Shown here: positions 8,837-17,475 of the stretch, in pieces | Layout: every line of letters starts with the position of its first letter | How positions within the stretch are numbered: the first letter of the stretch is position 1 | Source of the DNA: Aliamphritea ceti | GTDB taxonomy: Bacteria; Pseudomonadota; Gammaproteobacteria; Pseudomonadales; Balneatricaceae | Direction: 5' to 3' | Assembly (NCBI RefSeq): GCF_024347215.1 | Contig: NZ_AP025282.1 | Coordinates: forward strand, 5,146,001-5,210,000 | DNA: 64,000 bases | Translations under genes and position numbers: made by a program | Notes under the pieces: generated by a model | What the model saw: the letters and a program-made list of their open reading frames with translations, nothing else | The model's database searches: none | Told to the model about the DNA's origin: nothing

Positions 8837-9754
8837 GTGTTGCTGTTCAGTTATATTGGCCGCAAACTGGCACATTTCCTCGCTAAGCCCCACGATACCG
8901 AGGAGTTATTTCCCACCAGTAATCCGGCACTGTTACAAAGAACGTTACGTAAAGGCGACATATTACTGGTCGAGGGCACCAGTCACTTCAGTACCAGTAT
9001 TAAGTATCTTTCGCAGTCCACCTGGTCACATGCCGCGCTTTATATCGGTGATCACCTTAGTAGCCAGGAAGATCTGGACGCCGGCATTGAGCCATTGTCG
9101 TTACTGGAAGCTGATATCGAATGTGGCGTCAGAGTTATTCCACTCAGCACCTATGCACCGCTGCACAGCCGTATTTGCCGGCCCATTGGTTTATCAGAAA
9201 ATGAAATCAATCAGGTTATTCAGTTCGCGGTCTCCCGTATTGGCGACAATTACGACCTGAAAAATATATTCGATCTGGCCCGCTATCTGGTACCTACCCC
9301 GCCAATTCCATCAAAATGGCGTCGTAAAGCACTGACCTTAGGCAGCGGTGACCCTACCCGGGCGATCTGTTCGTCACTGATCGCCCAGGCTTTCCAGTCA
9401 ATCAAGTATCCTATTCTGCCAGACATCATTTACGAGAACCCTGAAGATGCGGAGCGAATCAGCCATTATCAGCGGATGCACCGGCGTCGTGACCCCAGTC
9501 TCTTCACACCCCGGGACTTCGACGTTTCACCTTACTTTGAAGTTATCAAACCTATGGTGCAAAGCGGTTTCGACCACCATGCCATTAACTGGGTAGAACC
9601 TCACCCCGCCGAAGAAGCTATCAGCAATGAACCTGTTCCCGTTGCCGAACCGGTTGGCAACATGGCCAACACTGAAGCCAGCCTGCAGGAGCAGGCAGAT
9701 ATGGAAACATCAGCTATTAGGGTCGATATGTCAGCGGATAAAACCCCCGGCTAG
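8837..9754 (+). CDS. YiiX/YebB-like permuted NlpC/P60 cysteine hydrolase
   Basis: Papain-like fold hydrolase or transferase of the circularly permuted NlpC/P60 group. The domain opens with KGDILLVEGTSHFSTSIKYLSQSTWSHAALYIGD, where the His of WSHAALY is the expected catalytic histidine (about residue 72), and the nucleophile is expected in AICSSLIAQAFQ (about residue 178). A proline- and glutamate-rich tail of about 50 residues has no recognisable domain. No signal peptide is evident. GTG 8837 is the start, with an AGAGG ribosome site about 9 bp upstream. Its stop overlaps that of the convergent transporter gene by 4 bp. Related proteins act on peptidoglycan peptides or lipids; the target here is unknown. 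Confidence 0.8.
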   Translation: MLLFSYIGRKLAHFLAKPHDTEELFPTSNPALLQRTLRKGDILLVEGTSHFSTSIKYLSQSTWSHAALYIGDHLSSQEDLDAGIEPLSLLEADIECGVRVIPLSTYAPLHSRICRPIGLSENEINQVIQFAVSRIGDNYDLKNIFDLARYLVPTPPIPSKWRRKALTLGSGDPTRAICSSLIAQAFQSIKYPILPDIIYENPEDAERISHYQRMHRRRDPSLFTPRDFDVSPYFEVIKPMVQSGFDHHAINWVEPHPAEEAISNEPVPVAEPVGNMANTEASLQEQADMETSAIRVDMSADKTPG

Positions 9755-10677
9755 CGCTTTATCGTCACCAGCAACCCTGCCGCAATAATCAGCAACATGC
9801 CACAAAGGGTCGTGATACTCGGCACGGTATTAAAAAACAGAAAATCCCATACCCCGACAAATACCAGATAACTGTAATCAAAGGTTGCAACCAACGGCGG
9901 TGGAGCAACCTGATACGCTCCTACCAACGTAATGCTGATGCCAATCGTCAGAAACGCCAGCACCAGAAACAGTAACCATTGAGACCAGCCTGTTTCACTC
10001 CATCCCCCCAGCAGAAACGGCAATTGCTCTGCAGCATCACCAGAGCCCTGCCAGAAATACAGGATCAGACTAAACACCGCCCCCAGCAACAGCAACATAA
10101 CCGTTAAAGACAACGCCAGCGCTGCCATAGGCATGGTCTGGCATTTACTGCGGGTCGTTACATTTGTCAGCGCATACATCAGGCCGCCAAACACCGGAAT
10201 CAGTGCCCAGGCGGTAAAAGCATCGCCTCCGGGTTGCAGAATCACCAGTACACCAATAAAACCGACAGCAATCGCCAGCCAGCCCCGTCGACTAACCGGT
10301 TCCCCTAATAAAAATGCGGATAACAAAGTGACGAAAATTGGCCCGGTATAAAACCCGGCTGCTATTACCGATAAACTGAGAAAGGGAATCGCCGCGTACA
10401 GAGAAATATACATCAGCACCATAAATACAGAGCGGATCAGCGCCCACTTTTGCATCGCACCACGCCAGATCCCTTGCTGCTGACGCATAAACATTGCTAC
10501 CAGTAACAGCAAAGGAATCGCCAGTACACCTCGCAAGGTGAAGATCTGCCACAACGACAGATCGCCGCTGTAGTGCTTCACTAACGCGTCCTGAACCGAC
10601 ATCATGAACACCGCAATCACTATCAGGCTGGCACCCAGTAATTTTCGGTCTGCAACCGGCTGCATAGCTACTGTCAT
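9751..10677 (-). CDS. EamA/DMT-family transporter
   Basis: Inner-membrane carrier of 308 residues with about ten hydrophobic helices and the two-repeat EamA pattern (for example SLWQIFTLRGVLAIPLLLL in the first half and PPPLVATFDYSYLVFVGVWDFLFF in the second). Members export metabolites or drugs. ATG 10677 is preceded by a strong AGGAGGG site at 6-nt spacing. It stands alone and converges on the YiiX-like gene. The substrate is unknown. Confidence 0.9.
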   Translation of the reverse strand: MTVAMQPVADRKLLGASLIVIAVFMMSVQDALVKHYSGDLSLWQIFTLRGVLAIPLLLLVAMFMRQQQGIWRGAMQKWALIRSVFMVLMYISLYAAIPFLSLSVIAAGFYTGPIFVTLLSAFLLGEPVSRRGWLAIAVGFIGVLVILQPGGDAFTAWALIPVFGGLMYALTNVTTRSKCQTMPMAALALSLTVMLLLLGAVFSLILYFWQGSGDAAEQLPFLLGGWSETGWSQWLLFLVLAFLTIGISITLVGAYQVAPPPLVATFDYSYLVFVGVWDFLFFNTVPSITTLCGMLLIIAAGLLVTIKR

Positions 10678-11031
10678 CCAACGCCCTCCTTGAATAAATA
10701 TTCCTTATCCTGCCGCAAGACAAGATTCAGGTACAGATCAGTGTATGCATAGTCATTATGCAGGTGCTGCAACAACTCACCAGGTTTGAAAGCATAAAAT
10801 CTGATAGATAACGAAGTATTAATAACCTGTACTTATTAATCCATATAACCTTTTAATTTGTGTGGCAATACACGAATGAACGACTATTCCTGTAGCACGG
10901 GATGATGATAAACCTGTTCTGCAACGCATTATCCGCAGGCGGGTTGCCACACATCATTTTGCTATCAGCCCTGTTTAACGGCTGCTTGTAAATATAAATG
11001 TGTAGAACAACAGCGATTGAGGATAAAAACA
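10678..11031. promoter_or_regulatory. Divergent intergenic region upstream of the 11032 unit
   Basis: 354 bp between the EamA gene and the gene at 11032. It should hold two divergent promoters. It is AT-rich around 10800-10860, but I saw no convincing consensus promoter, clear operator or RNA structure. A GAGG ribosome site sits about 8 bp before ATG 11032. Confidence 0.35.
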
Positions 11032-12741
11032 ATGACAACGCCTGCAGCGATCCAAGCCTCTCAGAGAGGCAAAAATGCCCTGCCGCTTCGCCCGGCCAGC
11101 CAGGTAATGAACCTGGAACGTTTAGGCGCTTTGCACCAAAGTCGTTTGAGCTTTATGCGTACAACGGTACGTAGAATTATGCGCGAACGCTGGCAAATCG
11201 AACCAACCCGTTTTGAGCTGGACAATGACGGCTATGGCACTGTGGTCTATGAAGTTAACGCTCCTCACGGGCTATTCAGTTTTGTACTGTTTTCCGATCA
11301 GCTATCTGCGGAAGAACGTAATGACCGTGTTATTGCCACTAAGTGGGATCTGACTATGGCTCTGGTGGAAGGCAGTGTGGATGATGTTTATCTTCAGAAG
11401 CTTCGCCAGAATGTTCCTAAGCAGGAAGCCGGACGGGTAGACTCTCGCGTTTTTGTATTGTCCCGTGCTAACCGAAGTGCCCGTAACTTCGACTACGTTG
11501 TTGATCAACTGTCGAAAGGCAAGCAGCCTGATGCCGAGCGGATCTCTAAAGTTGGCTATCTCTACCGGACCACTGCAGTTTACGGCAGCGGAAAACTTGG
11601 CATGGCAGACTGGGAAAAAGTACGCACAAAGCATAAAGACTTTGCACGCCCTTTTGCCGGTGAAATGTTTGTCTGCCTGATGCTGCGTAATTTCAGCCTG
11701 TTGCAAGCTGAGCATATTGCCCGTCACAAATCACCGGAAACATTCCAACCGATGGCGCCTGAAATCAAGCGATTTTTCGGCATAGGCAACTCAACCGGTC
11801 TGGGCATGGCCCCTTACATGGTCAACCATCCATTGCTTCTGAATCAGTGGATAGAAATGCGTGAACTGGCACTGGCACGCGTTCGCGTACTGGGCACAAT
11901 TAACGACAAAATTCGCCAGGAACTGAATGAACTGCTAGCCCGCTGTGAACAATATACCCGGGACACATTCACCGAAGATGCCTGGCAAAGTGCAAATAAC
12001 ATAGAACTGTTAAAAGACCTGGCTGAGCTGCAAGCGTATACGTCTACATCATTTGTGGGCTGGGATGAATTACTGAAATGGAGCGAAGCTAACTGTTCAA
12101 TAGAATGCCAGGAGCTACTGGTTTCAATTCTGTTAGAACTGTACCCCGAGCTGGTCGACTCACTTGAAGATTACCAGAGCGCAGAAGAATTTCTCGACCT
12201 GGATCCAATTATGCCGCTTCAGCAGCTAAAAGAAGTAATCGAAACCCGCTATGACTGGGCATTGAATACTGACTTTAAAGCTGAAGGAGCACTTGAAACC
12301 TGCTGGTATCGCTCAGAAGAAAAAATGGAGCCCCGTCTTGGCAGCATTGCAGACAAAGAAGCCAGACAGAAACAGATGGCTCTGGGCATCGGTTACGCCG
12401 TGCACAAGTGCTATAACCAGCTCTGTGAGTACATTGCAGACCACCCGGAACACAACACAGCCCGTTTCATGGTAGCCCGCCCAAAAATGCGTGGCATAGT
12501 TCGCCGTATCCAAAGCATGAACCGCTGTATCTATGGTGATATCCAGGCCAACTTGCTAGACCGAAATGTTCTGCCAATGCACTTACTGCGCTGCAAACTG
12601 GCATTCTTCGGTGTCGGTAAATTCGATCCGCGTTCACGTCTGTGGGTACGTAACACAATGTTCCAGGGCGCTCCCCTGCTGGAAGACATCGGCAAGCCAT
12701 TTAACGACGATTGGTTTATGCCAATAGCACCACAGCAATAA
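11032..12741 (+). CDS. Conserved-looking protein of unknown function, 569 aa
   Basis: I do not recognise this protein. It is soluble, has no signal peptide or membrane segments, and is rich in charged helices with many Arg, Glu and Leu residues. Recognisable patches include a FSFVLFSDQLSAEERNDRVIA segment near residue 85, an APYMVNHPLLLNQWIEMRELALARVRVLG helix near 265, and an Arg/Cys-rich C-terminal region (RRIQSMNRCIYGD, HLLRCKLAFFGVGKFDPRSRLWVRN). No nucleotide-binding loop was seen. ATG 11032 is chosen over an in-frame TTG at 11017 because of the GAGG site. The next gene starts 23 bp after its stop with a strong ribosome site, so the two form one unit. Clean codon use and an ordered reading frame argue it is a real gene. 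Confidence 0.85.
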   Translation: MTTPAAIQASQRGKNALPLRPASQVMNLERLGALHQSRLSFMRTTVRRIMRERWQIEPTRFELDNDGYGTVVYEVNAPHGLFSFVLFSDQLSAEERNDRVIATKWDLTMALVEGSVDDVYLQKLRQNVPKQEAGRVDSRVFVLSRANRSARNFDYVVDQLSKGKQPDAERISKVGYLYRTTAVYGSGKLGMADWEKVRTKHKDFARPFAGEMFVCLMLRNFSLLQAEHIARHKSPETFQPMAPEIKRFFGIGNSTGLGMAPYMVNHPLLLNQWIEMRELALARVRVLGTINDKIRQELNELLARCEQYTRDTFTEDAWQSANNIELLKDLAELQAYTSTSFVGWDELLKWSEANCSIECQELLVSILLELYPELVDSLEDYQSAEEFLDLDPIMPLQQLKEVIETRYDWALNTDFKAEGALETCWYRSEEKMEPRLGSIADKEARQKQMALGIGYAVHKCYNQLCEYIADHPEHNTARFMVARPKMRGIVRRIQSMNRCIYGDIQANLLDRNVLPMHLLRCKLAFFGVGKFDPRSRLWVRNTMFQGAPLLEDIGKPFNDDWFMPIAPQQ

Positions 12742-12764
12742 AGCACGCAGGTAAGGAGAAAACT

Positions 12765-13511
12765 ATGCATATTTCTATGAACGAATTAAAAGCGGCTCTA
12801 CGCCGATGCTTTGAAGCCTGTGGTTATTTTGTAGGCAACTATGAAGACGCTGCAAACATGATCTTGTGGCTGGAAAAACACGACCTCAATGGATTAGACG
12901 AGCTGGAGCGCGCATTACCGTACATCACTGAACGCAGTGAAAAGCCACTTAGCACCGTTATCTATGAAGACAGTACCTCAGCGATTATCGATAGCCATGA
13001 TCGCAGTGCTTTGAACTGCATTGCAGCCTCGGTTGACCTGGCTCACGCCAAAGCACTGGAAAACGGTATTGCGACAGTGACAGTACATAATTGCCATAAC
13101 CGCATGTTTATTCTCAAAGCACTGACCGACTGCGGCCGTCGCGGTATCAGTGTGGCGGCCTACTGGCAAAGTGGCAGCGACACGGTTACAGAGCATAGTG
13201 CTGCTATCCGGGCCGGTGAACGCTATCCAAGCTACAGTCGGGCAACCACCAGCTTGCCAGGCAATATAGATAACAAAGCACTGACAATTATCTGTAGCTC
13301 GAGAGTTGATCTGACTACATCCCTGCAGCAATCTAAGGGCAACCGTAATGCACGTCATATCAGCCCTACGCAAATAGCCGACAATAAAGACCATAGCGTC
13401 GAACAAGGTATCGATGTAAACGAAGCCTTATGGGAGCAGATAAACCATATAGGTATGGGAGTATTAGTCGAAAATAACAAACGCTCCCAGATGGAAGCCG
13501 GAGGCCAGTAG
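12765..13511 (+). CDS. DUF3726-like protein related to the malate/L-lactate dehydrogenase (Ldh_2) family, probably non-catalytic
   Basis: A 248-aa protein starting at ATG 12765 behind AAGGAG. The N-terminus (SMNELKAALRRCFEACGY then EDAANMILWLEKHDLNGLDE) matches the opening of Ldh_2 dehydrogenases, and a later stretch (CIAASVDLAHAKALENGIATVTVHNCHN) resembles their AxDLAIEKARENGIGxVAVRNSNH region. The family's DSHG motif is replaced by DELE, the SNHFG active-site motif by CHNRM, and the long NADP-binding half is missing. I infer a shortened, catalytically dead relative, perhaps a binding or regulatory subunit. It is co-transcribed with the 569-aa protein. The DUF3726 assignment is from memory of the family's N-terminal pattern. 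Confidence 0.75.
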   Translation: MHISMNELKAALRRCFEACGYFVGNYEDAANMILWLEKHDLNGLDELERALPYITERSEKPLSTVIYEDSTSAIIDSHDRSALNCIAASVDLAHAKALENGIATVTVHNCHNRMFILKALTDCGRRGISVAAYWQSGSDTVTEHSAAIRAGERYPSYSRATTSLPGNIDNKALTIICSSRVDLTTSLQQSKGNRNARHISPTQIADNKDHSVEQGIDVNEALWEQINHIGMGVLVENNKRSQMEAGGQ

Positions 13512-13557
13512 TCGTAAAACTTTATTACGACACTTTCCAGGCTTCACTTTCTGAACC

Positions 13558-13587
13558 GGCCAATGATCTGATTAAGGATCATTGGCC
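13558..13587 (+). terminator. 11-bp perfect hairpin after the two-gene unit
   Basis: GGCCAATGATC pairs perfectly with GATCATTGGCC around an 8-nt loop, 46 bp after the stop of the DUF3726-like gene. No T-run follows directly, so it may act as a processing or mRNA-stabilising structure or a weak terminator. Confidence 0.5.
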
Positions 13588-13766
13588 ACATTCATCATGG
13601 TCACAGATGCCCTAAAAAAACCGCTTTTAACCGTCTGTATTTCAAACACCTCCCCCCTTTTACTGATGGTGATATTGCATATTCACGGCCGGACATCAGT
13701 GATACAGTCTGATGTATAAAACAACCTCAAAAAAGGCTATTTAAAAGCCTTTAAAGAAGAGTGTGT

Positions 13767-14711
13767 ATGGCCAGTAATATCAGTCGGGCGTTAAACCTCA
13801 GACACCTGCGGGCATTTATCGAAGTCGCTCATACGGGAAACTTTACCCGGGCCGCAGATAAACTGGCGATATCTCAACCAGCTCTCACCAGCACCATCCA
13901 CCAGCTGGAAGCATTAATTGACGTCGAACTGTTTCAACGCACAACCCGTAAAGTAACGCTCTCACCAGACGGCGAAGAATTTCTACCTACCGCAGAACGT
14001 CTGATCGACGATTTTGAACAAGCAATTTTAGCCGTTCATGCCAACGCTAAACGACGCAAAGGCCTGGTCGGCATCGCAGTACTTCCCTCAATCGCCATCC
14101 GGCTGCTCCCCCGGGTACTTGAGAACTTTCGCCAAAGCCACCCTTCCATCCGGGTCAACCTGCGCGATGACAATGCCCGAGGAGTACAGCGTCAGGTATT
14201 ACGTAACGAAGTTGATTTTGGTATCAGTAATCTGTGGGAAGACCGTCCTGAACTGGAATATACCCCATTGTTTCGGGATCCTGTCGGGGCCGTACTCCTC
14301 GCTGACCACCCGCTGGCACAAGAGACATCCCCTCTGCCATGGAGTAAACTCAAAGGTTACTCGTTTGCGGCGATGTCTCACGATACCGGTGTGAATGCTT
14401 TGTTAAATACTACCGAAGGATTACCAGAGTCTGTGTACTCACCGGACTTCGAGGTACTGACACTCGTCGCACTAACAGGAATTATCGAAGCAGGGCTGGC
14501 CGTAACAGCCCTACCCAAACTAGCCATGCCCCGCTTCAGCGAACCCGGCCTGATATTCAAAGAACTGACCGACCCCTTCGTCGAGCGACAGGTCTTTATT
14601 ATCACCCGAAAAAACGAGCCTTTATCAAAATCAGCCCAAATAGTACTGGAGTTGCTAAGCGCCGCCTTAGCTGAACCCGAACAGCTTTTAGCTAAACCTA
14701 TTCAAAATTGA
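13767..14711 (+). CDS. LysR-family transcriptional regulator
   Basis: A regulator of about 314 aa. The N-terminal helix-turn-helix HTGNFTRAADKLAISQPALTSTIHQLEALIDVELFQRTTRKVTLSPDG is typical (about residues 18-65), followed by a LysR substrate-binding domain. ATG 13767 behind an AAGAAG-type site is chosen; an in-frame GTG lies at 13761. It sits between the unknown 11032 unit and the sarcosine oxidase operon, and either could be its target. The effector is unknown. Confidence 0.92.
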   Translation: MASNISRALNLRHLRAFIEVAHTGNFTRAADKLAISQPALTSTIHQLEALIDVELFQRTTRKVTLSPDGEEFLPTAERLIDDFEQAILAVHANAKRRKGLVGIAVLPSIAIRLLPRVLENFRQSHPSIRVNLRDDNARGVQRQVLRNEVDFGISNLWEDRPELEYTPLFRDPVGAVLLADHPLAQETSPLPWSKLKGYSFAAMSHDTGVNALLNTTEGLPESVYSPDFEVLTLVALTGIIEAGLAVTALPKLAMPRFSEPGLIFKELTDPFVERQVFIITRKNEPLSKSAQIVLELLSAALAEPEQLLAKPIQN

Positions 14712-14821
14712 AGTCGTAATAGAAAGGTCCTGTCCTCAAAAAACCATTACTTTTACTCTGCACCTACTTTTATTTTTTAAGATTCACATAACCTTAACTT
14801 CCCAGAATAACTACGAAGTTA

Positions 14822-15025
14822 CCAAACTCCCCTTCCGTGTAGCCGAGCATCGCAGCTGACAACAGATCAGCCGGATAAATTGTTTGAGAGCGCGTAGCGG
14901 TCGAGTTTTTAGGAGGCCTGTTGTCAATGAGACGCGCAGGGAATCCGGCGCAGCCGGACAAGCGGTGGGGCGGCGTTTGGATTCTTAAGGCCTTTGCGCC
15001 GTTACAAAGGTCTTGAGTCGCGTAA
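14822..15025 (+). repeat. Probable dispersed intergenic repeat element
   Basis: A non-coding GC-rich block inside an otherwise AT-rich 554-bp gap (14712-15265). It contains GTAGCCGAGCATCGCAGCTG, a GACGCGCAGGGAATCCGGCG stretch with the short hairpin TCCGGCGCAGCCGGA, and AAGGCCTTTGCGCCGTTACA. From memory, blocks of this pattern (gagcatcgcag ... gacgcgcagggaatc ... gttacaaag) recur between genes in many marine gammaproteobacteria. No open reading frame in it looks real. Its copy number here is unknown. Confidence 0.45.
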
Positions 15026-15113
15026 GCGAAAAGATCATCTAAACCAGCGAACCGGCAATATAATCAAGAAAACAACTGAGCTATCAGAAACAAAACCACA
15101 AAAAACAAACAAA

Positions 15114-15139
15114 AACGCCGGACTAAAGAGCCCGGCGTT
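15114..15139 (-). terminator. Terminator of the sox operon
   Basis: AACGCCGG and CCGGCGTT form an 8-bp stem. On the minus strand it is followed by a T-rich run, the complement of the AAACAAACAAAA before it. It lies about 125 bp beyond the last gene of the operon, and beyond the duplicated gene tail. Confidence 0.8.
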
Positions 15140-15179
15140 TAAAGGTTGCGGTCAACAACCAAAAATTACTTTGGAGTGA

Positions 15180-15236
15180 TTAGCTCCAAGAAAAAGGACT
15201 GTTTGACTCTTGTGATGGTGGTGCAATTTACCCTCT
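15180..15236 (-). pseudogene. Second, diverged copy of the 3' end of the adjacent FAD oxidoreductase gene
   Basis: On the minus strand this reads ...SNSPFSWS followed by TAA. The intact gene at 15266 ends ...SNSPFPWS followed by TGA. At the DNA level 15182-15236 matches 15268-15314 with an 8-nt insertion and a few substitutions, and both share the block complementary to GAGGGTAAATTGCACC. It is a tail fragment with no start codon, lying between the real gene and the operon terminator. It looks like the remnant of another allele rather than a fresh tandem duplication. Confidence 0.75.
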
Positions 15237-15265
15237 AACACCTTTCACCAATACAATCAGTCAGA

Positions 15266-16609
15266 TCAGCTCCAAGGGAAAGGACTGTTCGAAGTCGGGT
15301 GCAATTTACCCTCTTCAAAGCGGGAGAAGCGGAATGGCTCCAACAAGCTAGGCTTCTCGCCTACTACCTGCTCAGCAACCAACTTACCTACACCCAGCAT
15401 TTTGTAACCGTGGTTAGAATCGGCGATCACGAAACAGTTCTTACGGAAGGTGTCGAATACCGGGAAACTATCTGGTGTAAAGCAACCAATACCGCCGGAA
15501 GCCTCATCCTTGTATTTAGGAATCGTGCCTTCGAAACGCTTCTGACAGTGTGCCAGTGCGGATACCCACATGTGTGCAAAGTCAGGGCCTACAATGAACT
15601 CTGGAGATTCAGGTCCGTACGGGTCAACCTGAACAGCATCAGCAGGCTTATCAACGATGAATGGTGCTGCACCGCCCTGGATACCACCGAAGTGATAATC
15701 AGGCTTGTAGTAAATGCCCCACATGTCTTCAGTAATCAGGGAACCGTCTACATCTGAATACAGTGGCGCGTTGCTGTCGACGTGAATAACCGGTGGCATC
15801 TTGCCATCGTTAGTTACCTGCAGGCCAGGATCTACACCCAGAGTGCCTTCCTGCAGTGACCAGTAAACCCACATAGGTACATCTGTCGCAATCACGCCAG
15901 AGGTTGGGTTCTTAATATCAATCTGCTTAGGCAGATCCAGCATTTCCCAGAAAGACTTAACCCATGGGCCGGCACCAATAACTACGTAGTCAGTTTCGAT
16001 ATCGCCTTTATTGGTTTCTACCTTAGTGATGGCGCCATCAGTTGCCTGCTGGAAGCCGGTAACCGTTACACCAGTGATGATACGTACGCCTTCAGCTTCT
16101 GCTTTCGCAGCCAGGCCGTACATCGCTTTAGTGTTGTTTGCATAACCACCTGGCATTTCGTGCAGTACCGAGGTGATACCCTGCGCCTGCCAGTCATGGA
16201 AGATGGTCTTCATGTAATCGCTACAGTCTTTTTCACCTTCGATAAATTTAGACTCGTAGCCAATTGCCTGCTGCTGCTCATAAATAGAGGCAACGTCTTC
16301 ATGCATGGATTCCGGGCTGATCTGCATATAGCCAACCGGGTGGTAGCTGTACGCTTCCGGATCGCTTTCCCACACTTTTACACTGTGTGCCATCAGCTCA
16401 CGCATCGCTGGCTGGAAGTAGTTGTTACGGATAACACCGCAGGCAATACCGGTAGCACCGGCAGAAATGCCGGACTTATCCAGAATGATGATATCTTCGC
16501 CGCTGCCTTTACCGCGTTTTTTCAACTCCAGCGCCAGATGATACGCAGTACTCAAACCGTGAATACCGGCACCAACGATCACGTAAGGTGAACTCTTTGG
16601 AAATGCCAT
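15266..16609 (-). CDS. FAD-dependent oxidoreductase (DAO/sarcosine oxidase beta-like) of the sox operon
   Basis: A 447-aa flavoprotein of the D-amino-acid/sarcosine oxidase fold. The FAD-binding motif VIVGAGIHGLSTAYHLALEL starts at residue 11, and a second nucleotide-contact segment, YVVIGAGPWVKSFWEML, lies mid-protein. A conserved C-terminal GGIGCFTPDSFPVFD and SNHGYKMLGVGKLVAE region supplies the flavin/substrate pocket. It follows soxG by about 130 bp in the same direction, so it is probably the fifth gene of the sox operon. It may oxidise a related N-methylated amino acid such as dimethylglycine or a betaine derivative. The substrate is an inference from context. Its 3' end is duplicated just downstream. 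Confidence 0.85.
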   Translation of the reverse strand: MAFPKSSPYVIVGAGIHGLSTAYHLALELKKRGKGSGEDIIILDKSGISAGATGIACGVIRNNYFQPAMRELMAHSVKVWESDPEAYSYHPVGYMQISPESMHEDVASIYEQQQAIGYESKFIEGEKDCSDYMKTIFHDWQAQGITSVLHEMPGGYANNTKAMYGLAAKAEAEGVRIITGVTVTGFQQATDGAITKVETNKGDIETDYVVIGAGPWVKSFWEMLDLPKQIDIKNPTSGVIATDVPMWVYWSLQEGTLGVDPGLQVTNDGKMPPVIHVDSNAPLYSDVDGSLITEDMWGIYYKPDYHFGGIQGGAAPFIVDKPADAVQVDPYGPESPEFIVGPDFAHMWVSALAHCQKRFEGTIPKYKDEASGGIGCFTPDSFPVFDTFRKNCFVIADSNHGYKMLGVGKLVAEQVVGEKPSLLEPFRFSRFEEGKLHPTSNSPFPWS

Positions 16610-16740
16610 GTTGTTGTTCCTATAATTTTTTGCGGGACTTAAGCCCCGTCTATTTATTTCAATTTGTTGTTCGCAGTCATAACCGCCAGATAACGGTTTG
16701 ACTGCTGTTTTTATTGAACCCGATCTTTGCCGGGTTCAGA

Positions 16741-17454
16741 TCACGCCAGTAGTGCAGCCAGACCCGCTGGCTTACCACCAAATTCATCCATTGCGTCCTG
16801 CAGGCAATCCCACATGAACTCAACTGAACTCACATCACACAGCAGGTGGAAAGCCAGCACAGTGCTGCCATCCGCCAACTGCAAATCATCACGAATCAAA
16901 ATACCGTTTAACCGGGCAATCGAGGTTTGCGCTACCTGATAGTTAGCAAACTCATCCGCGGCAAAATCAATGCCGCAAACCTTGGCCAGCATATCCCGCA
17001 AATGTTCGCCGGTTAGCAACAACCAGGAGTGGCTGTCGTTACGTGGCAATGAATAGCAGGCGTTATCTGCGTCCATCTGCCAGTTGTTTTCCAGCTGTTG
17101 CGGCAGTGCTGCAGTCACTTGCAGATCGCTCAGGATCAGGTGTTCCTGCATCGATAAACGCGCCACCAGCGAACCATCATTCTGACGTGTCGCCTGATTT
17201 GGCACGGCTGGGATTTCAACACCCTGCTGCGTCAGCCATTCAGGCGTCTGACGGCCTTTAAAGCCGCTGCGAGGCAGCATTGAAAGATCAACCATCGCCA
17301 GTGATTTCAGCTGTTGAGCATCATCCGCCGCAAACTGTTTAACCACTGTTGCGCCATTCAGGCTGGCAAATTCAGCACCGGCTTTCTGTTGGGCCCGGTA
17401 CAGCTGGCTACGACGTAAACCGCTGTCTGGCGCTGCTGTTAAAAACTCATTCAT
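16741..17454 (-). CDS. soxG: Sarcosine oxidase subunit gamma
   Basis: Small subunit of the heterotetrameric sarcosine oxidase, 237 aa, homologous to the folate-binding GcvT fold. The segments SWLLLTGEHLRDMLAKVCGIDF and LHxLCDVSSVEFMWDCLQDAM fit the family. The complex oxidatively demethylates sarcosine to glycine and passes the methylene group to tetrahydrofolate, in the cytoplasm. It follows soxA by about 20 bp in the order B-D-A-G typical of this operon. Confidence 0.92.
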   Translation of the reverse strand: MNEFLTAAPDSGLRRSQLYRAQQKAGAEFASLNGATVVKQFAADDAQQLKSLAMVDLSMLPRSGFKGRQTPEWLTQQGVEIPAVPNQATRQNDGSLVARLSMQEHLILSDLQVTAALPQQLENNWQMDADNACYSLPRNDSHSWLLLTGEHLRDMLAKVCGIDFAADEFANYQVAQTSIARLNGILIRDDLQLADGSTVLAFHLLCDVSSVEFMWDCLQDAMDEFGGKPAGLAALLA

Positions 17455-17475
17455 ATCTAATTCCTCGCAGCGCGA

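Noticed and set aside
15230..15265. A frameshifted extension of the FAD oxidoreductase through the duplicated tail
   Set aside because: The intact gene already ends in a stop at 15266, and the second tail is separated from it by non-coding bases.
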